Of a stretch of 64,000 nt of DNA, positions 52,530-61,175 are shown one piece after another. The notes under the pieces were generated by a model. That model ran no database searches, was not told where the DNA came from, and saw only the letters and a list, made by a program, of their open reading frames with translations. The translations under genes were made by a program, and so were the position numbers. The first letter of the stretch is position 1. The number at the start of each line of letters is the position of its first letter. Origin of the DNA: Alphaproteobacteria bacterium (GTDB lineage: Bacteria > Myxococcota_A > UBA796 > GCA-2862545). The stretch is from positions 124,001-188,000 of the forward strand of contig JACKEQ010000008.1 of NCBI GenBank assembly GCA_020632885.1, read 5' to 3'.

Positions 52530-53087
52530 GTGGCCACGCGCACCATCGACCTCATCCGGCACGGCCAGTACGGGCCCGATGGGCTGCTCACGCCGGTTGG
52601 ACGCGCCCAGATCGAGCTCCTCGGTGCCCGCTACCGCGCCGAGGGGGGGCCCACGGAGCTCTGGGCCAGCCCGGTTCCCCGGGCCACGGAGACCGGCGAG
52701 ATCCTGGGAGCCGCACTGGGCCTGACGCCGCGTCGGGTGGTCGGGCTCGCCGAGGGCATCCCTTCGGTGCCGGATCCGCTGCCACCCGGCTTCGATGGGT
52801 GGCCGGCGGACTCGGTGGCCCGCCACAAGGCGCGCTTCGACAAGGTGCTCGATCGCATCCTCAAGCCCGCTCGCGGGGCGGACAAGCACCTGCTGCTCGC
52901 CTGCCATGGCAACGCGACCCGCTACCTCTGGACGGTCGCGATGGGGCTGCCGCCGGAGTTCTGGTGGGTGCTCCGCATCCACAACGGGAGCGTCACGCGC
53001 CTGTTCGTCACCCCCACCGGCCGCGTGCGGGGCGTGGGCTTCAACGACATCGGCCACCTGCCTCCGGCACTGCAGACGGAGACGTGA
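52530..53087 (+). CDS. Histidine phosphatase superfamily (phosphoglycerate-mutase-like) protein
   Basis: 185 residues from a GTG with a GGAGG site before it. Catalytic motif LIRHGQYG holds the phospho-accepting His; ASPVPRATETGEIL carries the conserved Arg; the second catalytic His is in LLACHGNATR. The size fits small SixA/Ais/PGAM5-like phosphatases rather than true glycolytic mutases. Substrate could be a phosphoprotein or small phosphoester; with several Ser/Thr kinases nearby a protein substrate is possible but unproven. Confidence 0.88.
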   Translation: MATRTIDLIRHGQYGPDGLLTPVGRAQIELLGARYRAEGGPTELWASPVPRATETGEILGAALGLTPRRVVGLAEGIPSVPDPLPPGFDGWPADSVARHKARFDKVLDRILKPARGADKHLLLACHGNATRYLWTVAMGLPPEFWWVLRIHNGSVTRLFVTPTGRVRGVGFNDIGHLPPALQTET

Positions 53088-53088
53088 G

Positions 53089-53161
53089 CGACCCCGGCAG
53101 GAATCGAACCTGCGACCAGTGGTTTAGAAGACCACTGCTCTATCCTCTGAGCTACGGGGCC
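53089..53161 (-). tRNA. tRNA-Arg (anticodon UCU)
   Basis: A 73-base cloverleaf read on the minus strand. Acceptor stem GGCCCCG pairs with CGGGGTC, D stem GCTC/GAGC, anticodon stem GTGGT/ACCAC with loop CTTCTAA (anticodon TCT), T arm GCAGG-TTCGATT-CCTGC, discriminator G. The 3' CCA is not encoded. It reads AGA codons, which are rare in this GC-rich genome. Confidence 0.97.
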
Positions 53162-53187
53162 GTGGGGGCCTGGTAACCCGGGGAGGG

Positions 53188-55387
53188 CTACCGGGCGGCC
53201 TGGAGCCCGACCATGATCTGGCGGGGCTGCGTGGGGCGCGCGCCGAAGGGCGCCAGCTCTCGAGCGGATGGGCGTTCGCCAGGTTGTTCACGGTGACGTA
53301 GCCCTTCAGCACGTCGTCGAAGGGCACCTGGAGCGACAGGTCCACGAGCGCCTGGGCGGGGATGTCGAGCTCGGTGAGCGGGCCCTGGCCGGCGCTGTCG
53401 CGCATGCCGCTACGCGCGGAGAGGCCGGCCATCAGCTCGAAGCGCGGGTGCGCGATGCCCGCACGCACGCCGCCCTGGTGCACGGGGACGTAGGGCAGCA
53501 TGTCGCCGATGGAGACGGTGCCGAACTGCGGGAAGCCCGAGACGAAACCCGTGCGGAACGAGCTCATCGAGAGGGTGTACGTGGCGGAGATCGGCAGCGA
53601 GAAGGGTCCCGGCAGCAGGATCTGAGCGCCGCCGTCGGCCTCGGCCCCGTACACCCAGGCCTTCCCGCCGTTGAACTGCTGGTCGATCTGGTCGTCCACG
53701 CAGCCGCCGGACAGGGTGCACTGGCCCGTGAGGTTGGAGTAGCGGTTGAAGTACCCGACCACCTCGCCGTGCAGGTAGGGGTCGCCGAGGCGCACGCCGG
53801 CCTCCAGGTTCACGCTGCTCTCGGGCTTCACCTCGGGTGCCTGGCCTGGCGCGACGGGCGAGAAGCCGCGGTGCACGCCGCCGAACACCTGCACCTCGGG
53901 GGTGACCTCGTGGAGGGCCGCGAAGCCCGGCAGGAACGTGGTGCGCCAGATCGGCTCCTGGTCGTTCTCCGGCTCGAGGAAGTGGTGGTAGGTGGTGCGG
54001 ATGGTCTCGGAGCGCACGCCCGGGAGCAGGTGGAGCCCGCCGATCTGCAGGTCCTCGTGGATGTGGGCCGCCACTGCGAGGGCCGTGCCGCGCGTGTTCA
54101 GCGCGTACTCCTCGGGCCCGGCCTTCACGAGCACGCCGTCCACCATGTCGTGGTCGGTCTCCGTGTGCACGCGGTCGGCGATGTCGCCGTGCACGCGCAC
54201 CCCGCCCTCGAGCTGGCTGTCGAAGGCATCCGTCCTCTTGCGCCAGCGGGCCGTCGACACCACGCCGAACGACTGGAACGTGCGGTGGTTCGTGCCCATC
54301 CGGATGCGCTGACCGGGCTCGGTGGAGTCGGCCTCCCCGCGCAGGATGTCGAGGTAGATCGAGCTCGCGCCGGCGTCGGGGCCCTGGAGGAGGGCGTGCA
54401 TGTCGCGGCTGTCGGCGAAGCCGTTCACCTTGGTCCACGTGCGGTCGAGCCAGTGGTGGTAGGCCACGGTCTTCAGGCGGAACGCGCCCACGTCGAGCTG
54501 GTGGGTGAGCTCGATCTGCGTGCGGTTCCACTGCATCTGGCCGTTCTGGGAGGCCCGGTAGCGGCGGTAGGGGTTCTCGGCGAAGTCGTCGACGTGCAGG
54601 CCCAGGTAGGTCTCGTGGGAGAGCTCGTGGCCCCAGCCGAGCTTGAGGAGCAGGGCGTTGCGCGTGGTGCGGGCGGGGTCGCTCGCGATGCGGCCCTTCA
54701 GCATGACGTCCGTGCGTGCGAAGCCCGTGGGCCCGCCGCCGTCGAGCTGCTTGAAGCCCGAGGTGCGCAGGTGGGCGATCTCGGCGAGCACGCCGCCGCG
54801 CTTGCCGCCCGTCCCGGCCCACACGTGGAGGCGCGCCGTGTCGCGGAGGCCGGCGGCCAGATCGACCTGGCCGTGCGAGCCGTCCGTGGGCACGGGCCGT
54901 GTGAGCAGGTTGATGGCGCCGCCGACCGTCTGCGGGCCGTGCTGGGTGGACGCAGCGCCCTTGAACACCTCCACGCCCGCGATCCGCATGGGCATCGGGA
55001 AGTAGTAGGCCGCGGGACCCGCGTAGGGTGCGGGCACCAGGGGAACGCCGTCCTCCAGGAGGGTGACCTTCGCGCTGCGGTCCGAGTTGGCCCCGCGCAT
55101 GCCGATGTTCGGACGCAGGCCGTACCCGTCCTCGCCGCGCACGTAGACCCCGGGGTCTGCGCGAGCACCCGGCCGATGTCGTCGTTGTGCCAGGCCTGGA
55201 TCTCCTCCTCGCCGATCACGTGGGCGCTGCCGGCCACCCGGGGGGTTCCGTCGGGTTGGTAGACGATCACGGTGTTGTCGTCGTCCACCAGGGTGTCGTC
55301 GTCGTCCGCGGGCGGATCGGCGAGCGCCCCCGTGGAGACGAGGACGAAGGGGAGGATCCGAGACAGTCGGGCGAGCGGGCGCGGCAT
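53188..55387 (-). CDS. TonB-dependent outer-membrane receptor, FecA-like; two frameshifts
   Basis: About 733 residues. Signal peptide at the start (...ILPFVLVSTGALA), an acidic TonB-box-proximal stretch, then plug domain HVIGEEEIQAWHNDDIGRVL...GVYVRGEDGYGLRPNIGMRG and DRSAKVTLLEDGVPLVPAPY, hallmarks of ferric-citrate/siderophore receptors. The 22-strand barrel follows to VNNLANAHPLESW. One base is missing in a G run near 55155 (before VYVRGEDG) and one near 53260, after which the end reads FGARPTQPRQIMVGLQAAR with TAG at 53188. It should import ferric chelates with TonB-ExbBD. A Fur-box-like palindrome lies upstream. Confidence 0.9.
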
Positions 55388-55413
55388 GGGGTCTCCGTGG
55401 GCCTCCCGTTGTA

Positions 55414-55435
55414 TTGGAAATGAAATCCAATTTCA
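55414..55435. promoter_or_regulatory. Fur-box-like palindrome upstream of TonB receptor
   Basis: An AT-rich island in very GC-rich DNA with two overlapping inverted repeats: TTGGAAATGAAATCCAA (55414-55430) and TGAAATCCAATTTCA (55421-55435). The second fits the 7-1-7 layout of Fur operators (TGAAATC-C-AATTTCA, one mismatch between arms). It lies 27 bp upstream of the TonB receptor start. Iron-dependent repression is inferred; the aldolase gene on the other side starts 77 bp away. Confidence 0.6.
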
Positions 55436-55511
55436 ATAGGGACGTGCGGCCCATGGACGTGGCGCGCGGACCTGTGTCCGGGTAGCTGGCGTCCAATCCC
55501 AGGAGAACGAC

Positions 55512-56582
55512 ATGCCCGACGTGCGACCCGGAGTGGTGACTGGCGCGGCCTACCAGGCCGTCATCGATGCAGCGAAGGCCGGGGGCTACGCGCTCCCCGC
55601 CGTGAACGTGGTGGGCACCAACAGCGTGAACGCGGTGCTCGAGGCCGCCGCGGCCGCGAAGTCCGACGTGATCCTGCAGCTCTCCAACGGCGGCGCCGAG
55701 TTCTTCGCTGGCCAGGGCTACCCCGACAAGCACGAGGCCCGCGTGCTGGGTGCCGTCTCCTGCGCGCACCACGTGCATCTCCTGGCCGAGCGCTACGGTA
55801 TCTGCGTCGCGCTCCACACCGACCACGCGAACAAGGCGCTGATCCCGTGGGTCGAGGCTCTGGTGGGCCACAGCGAGCGTCACTTCGAGCGCACCGGCCA
55901 GCCGCTGTTCTCGTCGCACATGCTCGACCTCTCCGAGGAGACGCTCGACGACAACATCGCGCTCTCCAAGGCGATGCTCGAGCGGATGGCGAAGCTCGGC
56001 ATGAGCCTCGAGATCGAGCTCGGCGTGACGGGCGGCGAAGAGGATGGTGTGGGGCACGAGCTCGAGGAGGGGGCCGACAACAGCCACCTCTACACCCAGC
56101 CCGAGGACGTGCTGAAGGCCTACGAGGCCCTCGCCCCCATCGGCCATTTCTCGGTGGCCGCGAGCTTCGGCAACGTGCACGGCGTGTACAAGCCCGGCAA
56201 CGTGCAGCTCCGGCCGGAGATCCTCCGCAACAGCCAGGCGCTCGTGGAGTCGACCCACGGCACCGCGAAGAACCCGCTGCACCTCGTGTTCCATGGCGGC
56301 TCGGGCAGCGACCCCGAGAAGATCGCGGAGGCCGTGCGGTACGGCGTGTTCAAGATGAACATCGACACCGACACCCAGTTCGCGTTCGCCGAGACCGTGG
56401 GTGCCTACGTGTTCGCCAACGAGCGGGCGTTCCGCTTCCAGCTCGATCCCGACGACGGCAAGCCGTACAAGAAGGTCTACGACCCGCGGAAGTGGCTGCG
56501 CAAGGGCGAGCAGGGCATCGTGAAGCGCCTCCAGCAGGCCTTCGAGGACCTCGGCGCCGTGGGCCGTTCGGTCTGCGCGTGA
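55512..56582 (+). CDS. fba: Fructose-bisphosphate aldolase, class II
   Basis: 356 residues, aligned end to end with E. coli FbaA. Zinc and substrate segments are present: HTDHANKALIPW, LFSSHMLDLSEE, LEIELGVTGGEEDGV, ASFGNVHGVYKPGNV, FHGGSGSDPEK and MNIDTDTQFA. It splits or forms fructose-1,6-bisphosphate in glycolysis and gluconeogenesis. ATG at 55512 follows AGGAG at 55500-55504. Confidence 0.97.
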   Translation: MPDVRPGVVTGAAYQAVIDAAKAGGYALPAVNVVGTNSVNAVLEAAAAAKSDVILQLSNGGAEFFAGQGYPDKHEARVLGAVSCAHHVHLLAERYGICVALHTDHANKALIPWVEALVGHSERHFERTGQPLFSSHMLDLSEETLDDNIALSKAMLERMAKLGMSLEIELGVTGGEEDGVGHELEEGADNSHLYTQPEDVLKAYEALAPIGHFSVAASFGNVHGVYKPGNVQLRPEILRNSQALVESTHGTAKNPLHLVFHGGSGSDPEKIAEAVRYGVFKMNIDTDTQFAFAETVGAYVFANERAFRFQLDPDDGKPYKKVYDPRKWLRKGEQGIVKRLQQAFEDLGAVGRSVCA

Positions 56583-56585
56583 GCC

Positions 56586-57158
56586 TCAGGGCCTGAAGGT
56601 CAGGCCCACGAGGAGCCCCGCGCCAGCGACGCTGCGCGCGCCCCGTCCGAACCACCCGCTGCTGTCGAGGTCACGGCGGGTGGGGGGCGGGAGCCTGCCT
56701 TCGAGCCGCAGGCGCAGGGCGGCGGTGAGCGCGAAGGAGGGGGCCACCGTGAGGACGCCGGCGAACCGGTGCTCCGGTGCGTACTCCGGGGGCAATGGGG
56801 GCCAGACCATCTGGAGGGTGGTGTAGTCCCAGCCCCAGCGGGCGTAGACGAGTCCGGCGGCGACATCGACGTCGAAGCCCTCGCGGGGGATCCGCACCCC
56901 TGCTCTCAGCTCGAAGCGATCGACGTTGCTGATGTAGGTGCCGGCTACGGTCTGGTGGATGCCCTGCAGGCCCAGGAACAGGGGCCCTGGTAGGTCCAGG
57001 TGCACCATGGCGTGCGCAACGGACTCCCGGGTGATCGGTGTGCCGGGTCGGCGATTCACGGGTGCCAGGAAGAAGGCGGAGCCCGCGCCGATCTCCAGCC
57101 CGGGGGGGCGGCGGAGGGACGGCGTCGGGGCAGCGAGGGCGAGGGCGACGAGGAGCAT
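56586..57158 (-). CDS. Putative outer-membrane beta-barrel protein
   Basis: 190 residues from ATG at 57158. Short signal (MLLVALALAAPTPS), then alternating strands with Gly, Tyr and Phe (GLEIGAGSAFFLAP, FELRAGVRIPREGFDVDVAAGL, LTVAPSFALTAALRLRLEG) ending in a strand with terminal aromatic residue, LLVGLTFRP, as in outer-membrane barrels. About eight strands would fit. Function unknown. Convergent with fba. Confidence 0.7.
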   Translation of the reverse strand: MLLVALALAAPTPSLRRPPGLEIGAGSAFFLAPVNRRPGTPITRESVAHAMVHLDLPGPLFLGLQGIHQTVAGTYISNVDRFELRAGVRIPREGFDVDVAAGLVYARWGWDYTTLQMVWPPLPPEYAPEHRFAGVLTVAPSFALTAALRLRLEGRLPPPTRRDLDSSGWFGRGARSVAGAGLLVGLTFRP

Positions 57159-57398
57159 CCGCCAAGCGTACGTGCTCGCCGGCGAGCCCGCCGGTCGATC
57201 TGGTGGGGGGCCCTCGTGGAAGCCCGATCGGGCCGTGCTCGACGCCAGGAGCCCGGGCCAGGCGGCCGCGGGCGTCGCGGTCGTGCAGGCGCCGTGCTGC
57301 CGCAGGGAGGCGGTACGCCCGCCGCCCACGACAGGGTGGATGGTCCCGTCAGGCGCGTTGGCGGGACGTGGCCTGCGTGGGTGCCGGGCCGAGACGGG

Positions 57399-57675
57399 CG
57401 GAGCGGCGGTGCGACGGGGTTGGAGTGCTCGGGGTACGGCGGAGGGTGGACCCGGACTGGGTACGGTCGGACGGTCCCGCCCGTCTGGGCCAACGTGCGC
57501 CCGAGCTTCGCACGACAGCCGGGGGATGACGTCCTGGAGGGAGTGCCGGGGCGGGGTAGACGACCGGAGCGGCGGTGCGACAGGGGTTGGAGTGCTGTGG
57601 GCACGCCGGAGGGTAGACCCGGACTGGGGCGCTGCTTCACGGACGACCGGACGGTTCCGCCCGTCTGGGGCGAAA
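57399..57675. repeat. Two-copy imperfect direct repeat, spacing 166 bp
   Basis: Copy 1 from 57399 and copy 2 from 57565 share cggagcggcggtgcgac, ggggttggagtgct, the motif gacccggactggg and the end cggacggt(c/t)ccgcccgtctggg. Between them are a variable part and the stretch ggatgacgtcctggagggag, which recurs in altered form near 57905 (ggatgacgccgtgggcggag). No coding function seen. Confidence 0.75.
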
Positions 57676-58067
57676 CCTGCCCGGGAGCTCAGCTCAGGGG
57701 GGCCTGTGACGGCCCCCCTCCGCCTCCCCCCGCCCCGCCGCTACGCTGAGCCCGGCCGAGCGAAGCTCGGTCCGGCCTCTGGCGTGCCATCGGCCGTGCG
57801 CAACCTGGGGCGGGTCGGGCAGGAGGAGCAGGGCACGGCGCACGACCGAGGCCGCGTCGTGGCCGCGCCCATTGGGCGCCCGACGTGTCGCACGTCGGGG
57901 CGGGGATGACGCCGTGGGCGGAGTGCCGGGGCGAGCTGGGCGCCCACCGGCGGCCCGCGTCGTCCGGGATTCCGGCTGTCCGTCCACGGGCGTACGCCAA
58001 CGTCACCATCCCCATCGACCTCCGCCTCACGCACTCCCTCGTCGACCCGGCACAAACCCCCCGTCAG

Positions 58068-59555
58068 GACCCGGGCGTGAGGCCCAGCAGTCACAAGCTC
58101 GAAGGCGCAGGCAGACTCGCGCACGAGGGCCCACCCGCCGTCTCCGCCCCTCCGAACCCCCTCGTGCGCGACACGGGTCACTCGACAGGACGACGATTTC
58201 GCTTCGCGAAACCCTTCGCCTGTCGAGGCCGCCCGCGCCGAGGGCCGGCAAGGCCGCCTCAGCGGCCGCGCAGCGACCGGAGGGAGCGGAGGTGATCAGC
58301 TCCCCGCCGGGAGGCCGTCCGTCCACGCACGCCTCCGGAACGCCGGGAAGTCCGACCCTTCCACACCCGCCCATCCGAGAATCCCGAGCAATCCGCTGTC
58401 CGTCCACGCGCGTACACGGCCTTCCACCCGTCGACGACCTCCGCCTCGACCCCTACCTGACCGACCCGGCACACAACCCCCCTTCGTCAGGACCCGGGCG
58501 TGGAGCCCAGCAGAAACAAGCTCGAAGGCGCAGGCAGACTCGCGCACGAGGGTCCACCCGCCGTCTCCGTCCCTCCGAACCCCCTCGTGCGCGATATGCC
58601 GCCCGCCCGCGCCGCGCGTACACCGCCTTCCACCCGTCGACGACCTCCCCGCAAGGACCCGCACACCCCCCTCAGCAGCCGCGCAGCAGACGGAGGGAGC
58701 GGAGTAAACTCGACAGGACGACGATTTCGCTTCGCGATACCCTCCGCCGGGAGGCCGTCCGCCCACGCACGCCTCCGGAACGCCGAGAAGTCCGACCCTT
58801 CCACACCCGCCCATCCGAGAATCCCGAGCAGTCCGCTGTCCGTCCACGCGCGTACGACGGCCTTCCACCCGTCACCTCCCCGAGAACCCCTTCGTCAGCA
58901 CCCGCGCGTGGAGCCCAGCCGCAACAAGCTCGAAGGCGCAGGCAGACTCGCGCGCGAGGGTCCCACGCGCCCACGCCGACTTCCGTGACCCCTCGTGCGC
59001 GATATGCCGACCGCGCCAAGGGCCGGCAAGGCCGCCTCAGCGGCCGCGCAGCGACCGGAGGGAGCGGAGTGATCAGCTCCCCGCCGGGAGGCCGTCCGCC
59101 CACGCACCCTTCCGGAAGGCCGGGAAGTCCGACCCTCCCACACCCGCCCATCCGAGAATCCTGGGCAGTCCGCTGTCCGTCCACGCGCGTACCCGAACGC
59201 CACCATCCTCGACGACCTCCGCCTCCACCCCCACCTGACCGACCCGGCAAAGAACCGCGTCATCAGGACCCGGGCCTGGCGCCCAGCAGCAACAAGCTCG
59301 AAGGCGCAGGCAGACTCGCGCACGAGGGTCCACCCGCCGTCTCCGTCTCTCCGAACCCCCTCGTGCGCGACACGGGTCACTCGACAGGACGACGATTTCG
59401 CTTCGCGAAACCCTTCGCCTGTCGAGGCCGACCGCGCCGAGGGCCGGCGAGGCCGCCTCAGCGGCCGCGCAGCGACCGGAGGGAAGTCCGACCCTTCCAC
59501 ACCCGCCCATCCGAGAATCCCGAGCAGTCCGCTGTCCGTCCACGCGCGTACCGTC
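58068..59555. repeat. Tandem array of four degenerate ~370-425 bp units with nested inverted repeats
   Basis: Units begin at about 58068, 58491, 58899 and 59267 with gacccgggcgtg-like sequence, then agcaacaagctcgaaggcgc, gactcgcgcacgaggg, ccgccgggaggccgtcc, tccacacccgcccatccgag and gctgtccgtccacgcgcgta. The tail of an earlier unit is seen at 57960-58067, and the fourth unit is cut short. Inverted repeats in units 1 and 4 are TCGCGCACGAGG/CCTCGTGCGCGA (58117-58171 in unit 1) and CTCGACAGG/CCTGTCGAG (58181-58227; 59380-59426), the latter enclosing TTTCGC-ttc-GCGAAA. Unit 2 keeps only the left arm. Confidence 0.82.
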
Positions 59556-59582
59556 ACGCCCGGGCGCCGGTTACCCGCTCGG

Positions 59583-60494
59583 ATGGATCCTTTCGTCCGC
59601 ATCCCCCGCGAGGACTGGGCCCCCCTGGCCACCTGGCAGACCCGCCCGCTCTCCGAGGCCGAGGTCGCCCGCCTGCAGGGGGTCGTCGACAAGCTCGACA
59701 TCCCCGAGATCGAGGCCGTCTACCTGCCGCTCGCCAGGCTTCTGCGCCTCCGGATCGACGCCGCACGCAAGCTCGCCCGCGAGACCGCCGAGTTCCTCGG
59801 ACACGAGCGCCACCGGGTGCCCTTCGTCATCGGGCTCGCCGGCAGCGTCGCCGTCGGGAAGTCCACCGCCGCTCGCGTGCTCGGCTGCCTGCTCGAGCGC
59901 GGACGGCCGGCGCTCACGGTGGCCCGCGTGACCACCGACGGCTTCCTGTACCCCAACGCGGAGCTCGAGCGCCGAGGCATCCTGCGCCGCAAGGGCTTCC
60001 CCGAGAGCTACGATCAGCGCGGCCTGCTCGGGTTCGTCGCTGCCCTGAAGTCCGGCGAGCCCCGCGTCACGGCCCCCGTGTACTCCCACCAGCACTACGA
60101 CGTCGTGCCCGGCGAGGAGCTCGTGCTGGAACAGCCCGACGTGGCGATCATCGAGGGTCTCAACGTGCTCCAGTCGGGCACGACCGGCGTGTTCGTGTCG
60201 GACTTCTTCGACTTCTCGCTCTACGTCGACGCCGACATCGCCGACCTGCGCGCCTGGTACGTCGCGCGGTTCGAGCGCCTGCGGCGCACCGCCTTCCAGG
60301 ACCCCGACGACCACTTCCACCGGTTCGCCCACCTCACCGACGACGAGGCCCGGGCCGTCGCGCTGTCCTACTGGACCGAGATCAACGAGGTGAACCTGCG
60401 CGAGAACATCCTCGGCACCCGCGAGCGTGCAGACCTGATCCTCGAGAAGGGCCCCGACCACACGATCCGCGAGGTCCGGCTCCGCAAGGCCTAG
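59583..60494 (+). CDS. coaA: Pantothenate kinase, type I
   Basis: 303 residues colinear with E. coli CoaA. The P-loop is IGLAGSVAVGKSTAARVL; other family stretches are VTTDGFLYPN, KGFPESYD, VTAPVYSHQHYDVVPG, IIEGLNVLQSG, FVSDFFDFSLYVDA and EINEVNLRENILGTRERADLIL. It phosphorylates pantothenate, the first step to coenzyme A, and in the family is inhibited by CoA. ATG at 59583; no strong Shine-Dalgarno because the repeat array runs up to the gene. Confidence 0.97.
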   Translation: MDPFVRIPREDWAPLATWQTRPLSEAEVARLQGVVDKLDIPEIEAVYLPLARLLRLRIDAARKLARETAEFLGHERHRVPFVIGLAGSVAVGKSTAARVLGCLLERGRPALTVARVTTDGFLYPNAELERRGILRRKGFPESYDQRGLLGFVAALKSGEPRVTAPVYSHQHYDVVPGEELVLEQPDVAIIEGLNVLQSGTTGVFVSDFFDFSLYVDADIADLRAWYVARFERLRRTAFQDPDDHFHRFAHLTDDEARAVALSYWTEINEVNLRENILGTRERADLILEKGPDHTIREVRLRKA

Positions 60495-61057
60495 AACAGG
60501 CCCGCGAACGCGGGTCCGCAGTGGTCCTCGTCCCACGGGAGGCCCGGCCGGAGGGGGTCCTCCAGCACCCCCGACGTGGACCGCTCGACCAGATCGAGCT
60601 CGAGCCGCACGAAGACGTCCGTCTCGCACACCCGATCGCGCGGGACACCTGGCGGGAAGATCACGGTGCAGGCCTCGTCGGCCGCGATCTGGAGCACCGC
60701 GGACGTCCCGTCCACCTCCACGAACGCCTGCCCCCCGAGGAGCTGCCAGCCACGGTCGGCGTACCGACACACCTGGCGCCGGGTGACCTCCTGGAGAGCG
60801 AGGTCGGGGATGTCGGCGAAGCCCTGGTCGTCGTGGAGCGTGAGGTCGCAGAGACCCCGGACCTCGAGCCAGGTGTACGGCGCGCACGACGTGTCCGCCG
60901 CTTCGGCCGTGTAGGCCAGGAGCCGCGCGCTGCCCGCCACACCCTCGTCGTCGTGGGTGAGCAGGGCGTCGTAGGTGTAGGGGTCTGGCGCGCGGACGAA
61001 CGGACCCTCGCCCGCGCATGCGGCGGCCAGGAGGGCGATGCTCGCGGCGCGGGACAT
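60491..61057 (-). CDS. Lipoprotein, hypothetical
   Basis: 188 residues from ATG at 61057. Signal with lipobox AAAC. The mature part has about six further Cys (for example DTSCAPYTWLEVRGLCDL and QVCRYADRGW) suggesting disulphides, and ends in PWDEDHCGPAFAGLF. No family recognised. Its stop overlaps that of coaA (both TAG, offset by one base). Confidence 0.75.
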   Translation of the reverse strand: MSRAASIALLAAACAGEGPFVRAPDPYTYDALLTHDDEGVAGSARLLAYTAEAADTSCAPYTWLEVRGLCDLTLHDDQGFADIPDLALQEVTRRQVCRYADRGWQLLGGQAFVEVDGTSAVLQIAADEACTVIFPPGVPRDRVCETDVFVRLELDLVERSTSGVLEDPLRPGLPWDEDHCGPAFAGLF

Positions 61058-61175
61058 GGCGGCCCGTAAATCCGTCGGCCCCGGTCCGCAAAGACTCTTG
61101 GAGAATGGGCGATCCCCGGGGGTTGGCCATCGCGGTGCCAGGTGGTAGCCTGCGGGTGCAGCTGGGAGTCCCGCT

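Larger units (their letters stand above)
57159..59582. other. 2.4-kb non-coding, repeat-rich region
   Basis: No convincing gene is seen on either strand. The open frames here have the composition of random GC-rich DNA (Arg/Pro/Ala/Gly), change between repeat copies, and lack ribosome sites or motifs. The region holds a two-copy direct repeat (57.4-57.7 kb) and a tandem array of four ~370-425 bp units (58.07-59.55 kb), each with inverted repeats. It separates the barrel protein gene from coaA. Confidence 0.75.

Noticed and set aside
52530..53087. Glycolytic phosphoglycerate mutase
   Set aside because: At 185 residues it is shorter than dPGM and lacks its usual loops; small histidine phosphatase fits better despite eno and fba being in the same window.
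58068..59555. CRISPR array
   Set aside because: Units are ~370-425 bp, degenerate and without short regular spacers; no cas genes are present.
57872..61069. A long plus-strand open frame running through the repeat array into coaA
   Set aside because: Frame is not conserved between repeat units, composition is Arg/Pro/Ala noise, and over coaA it is out of the true frame.
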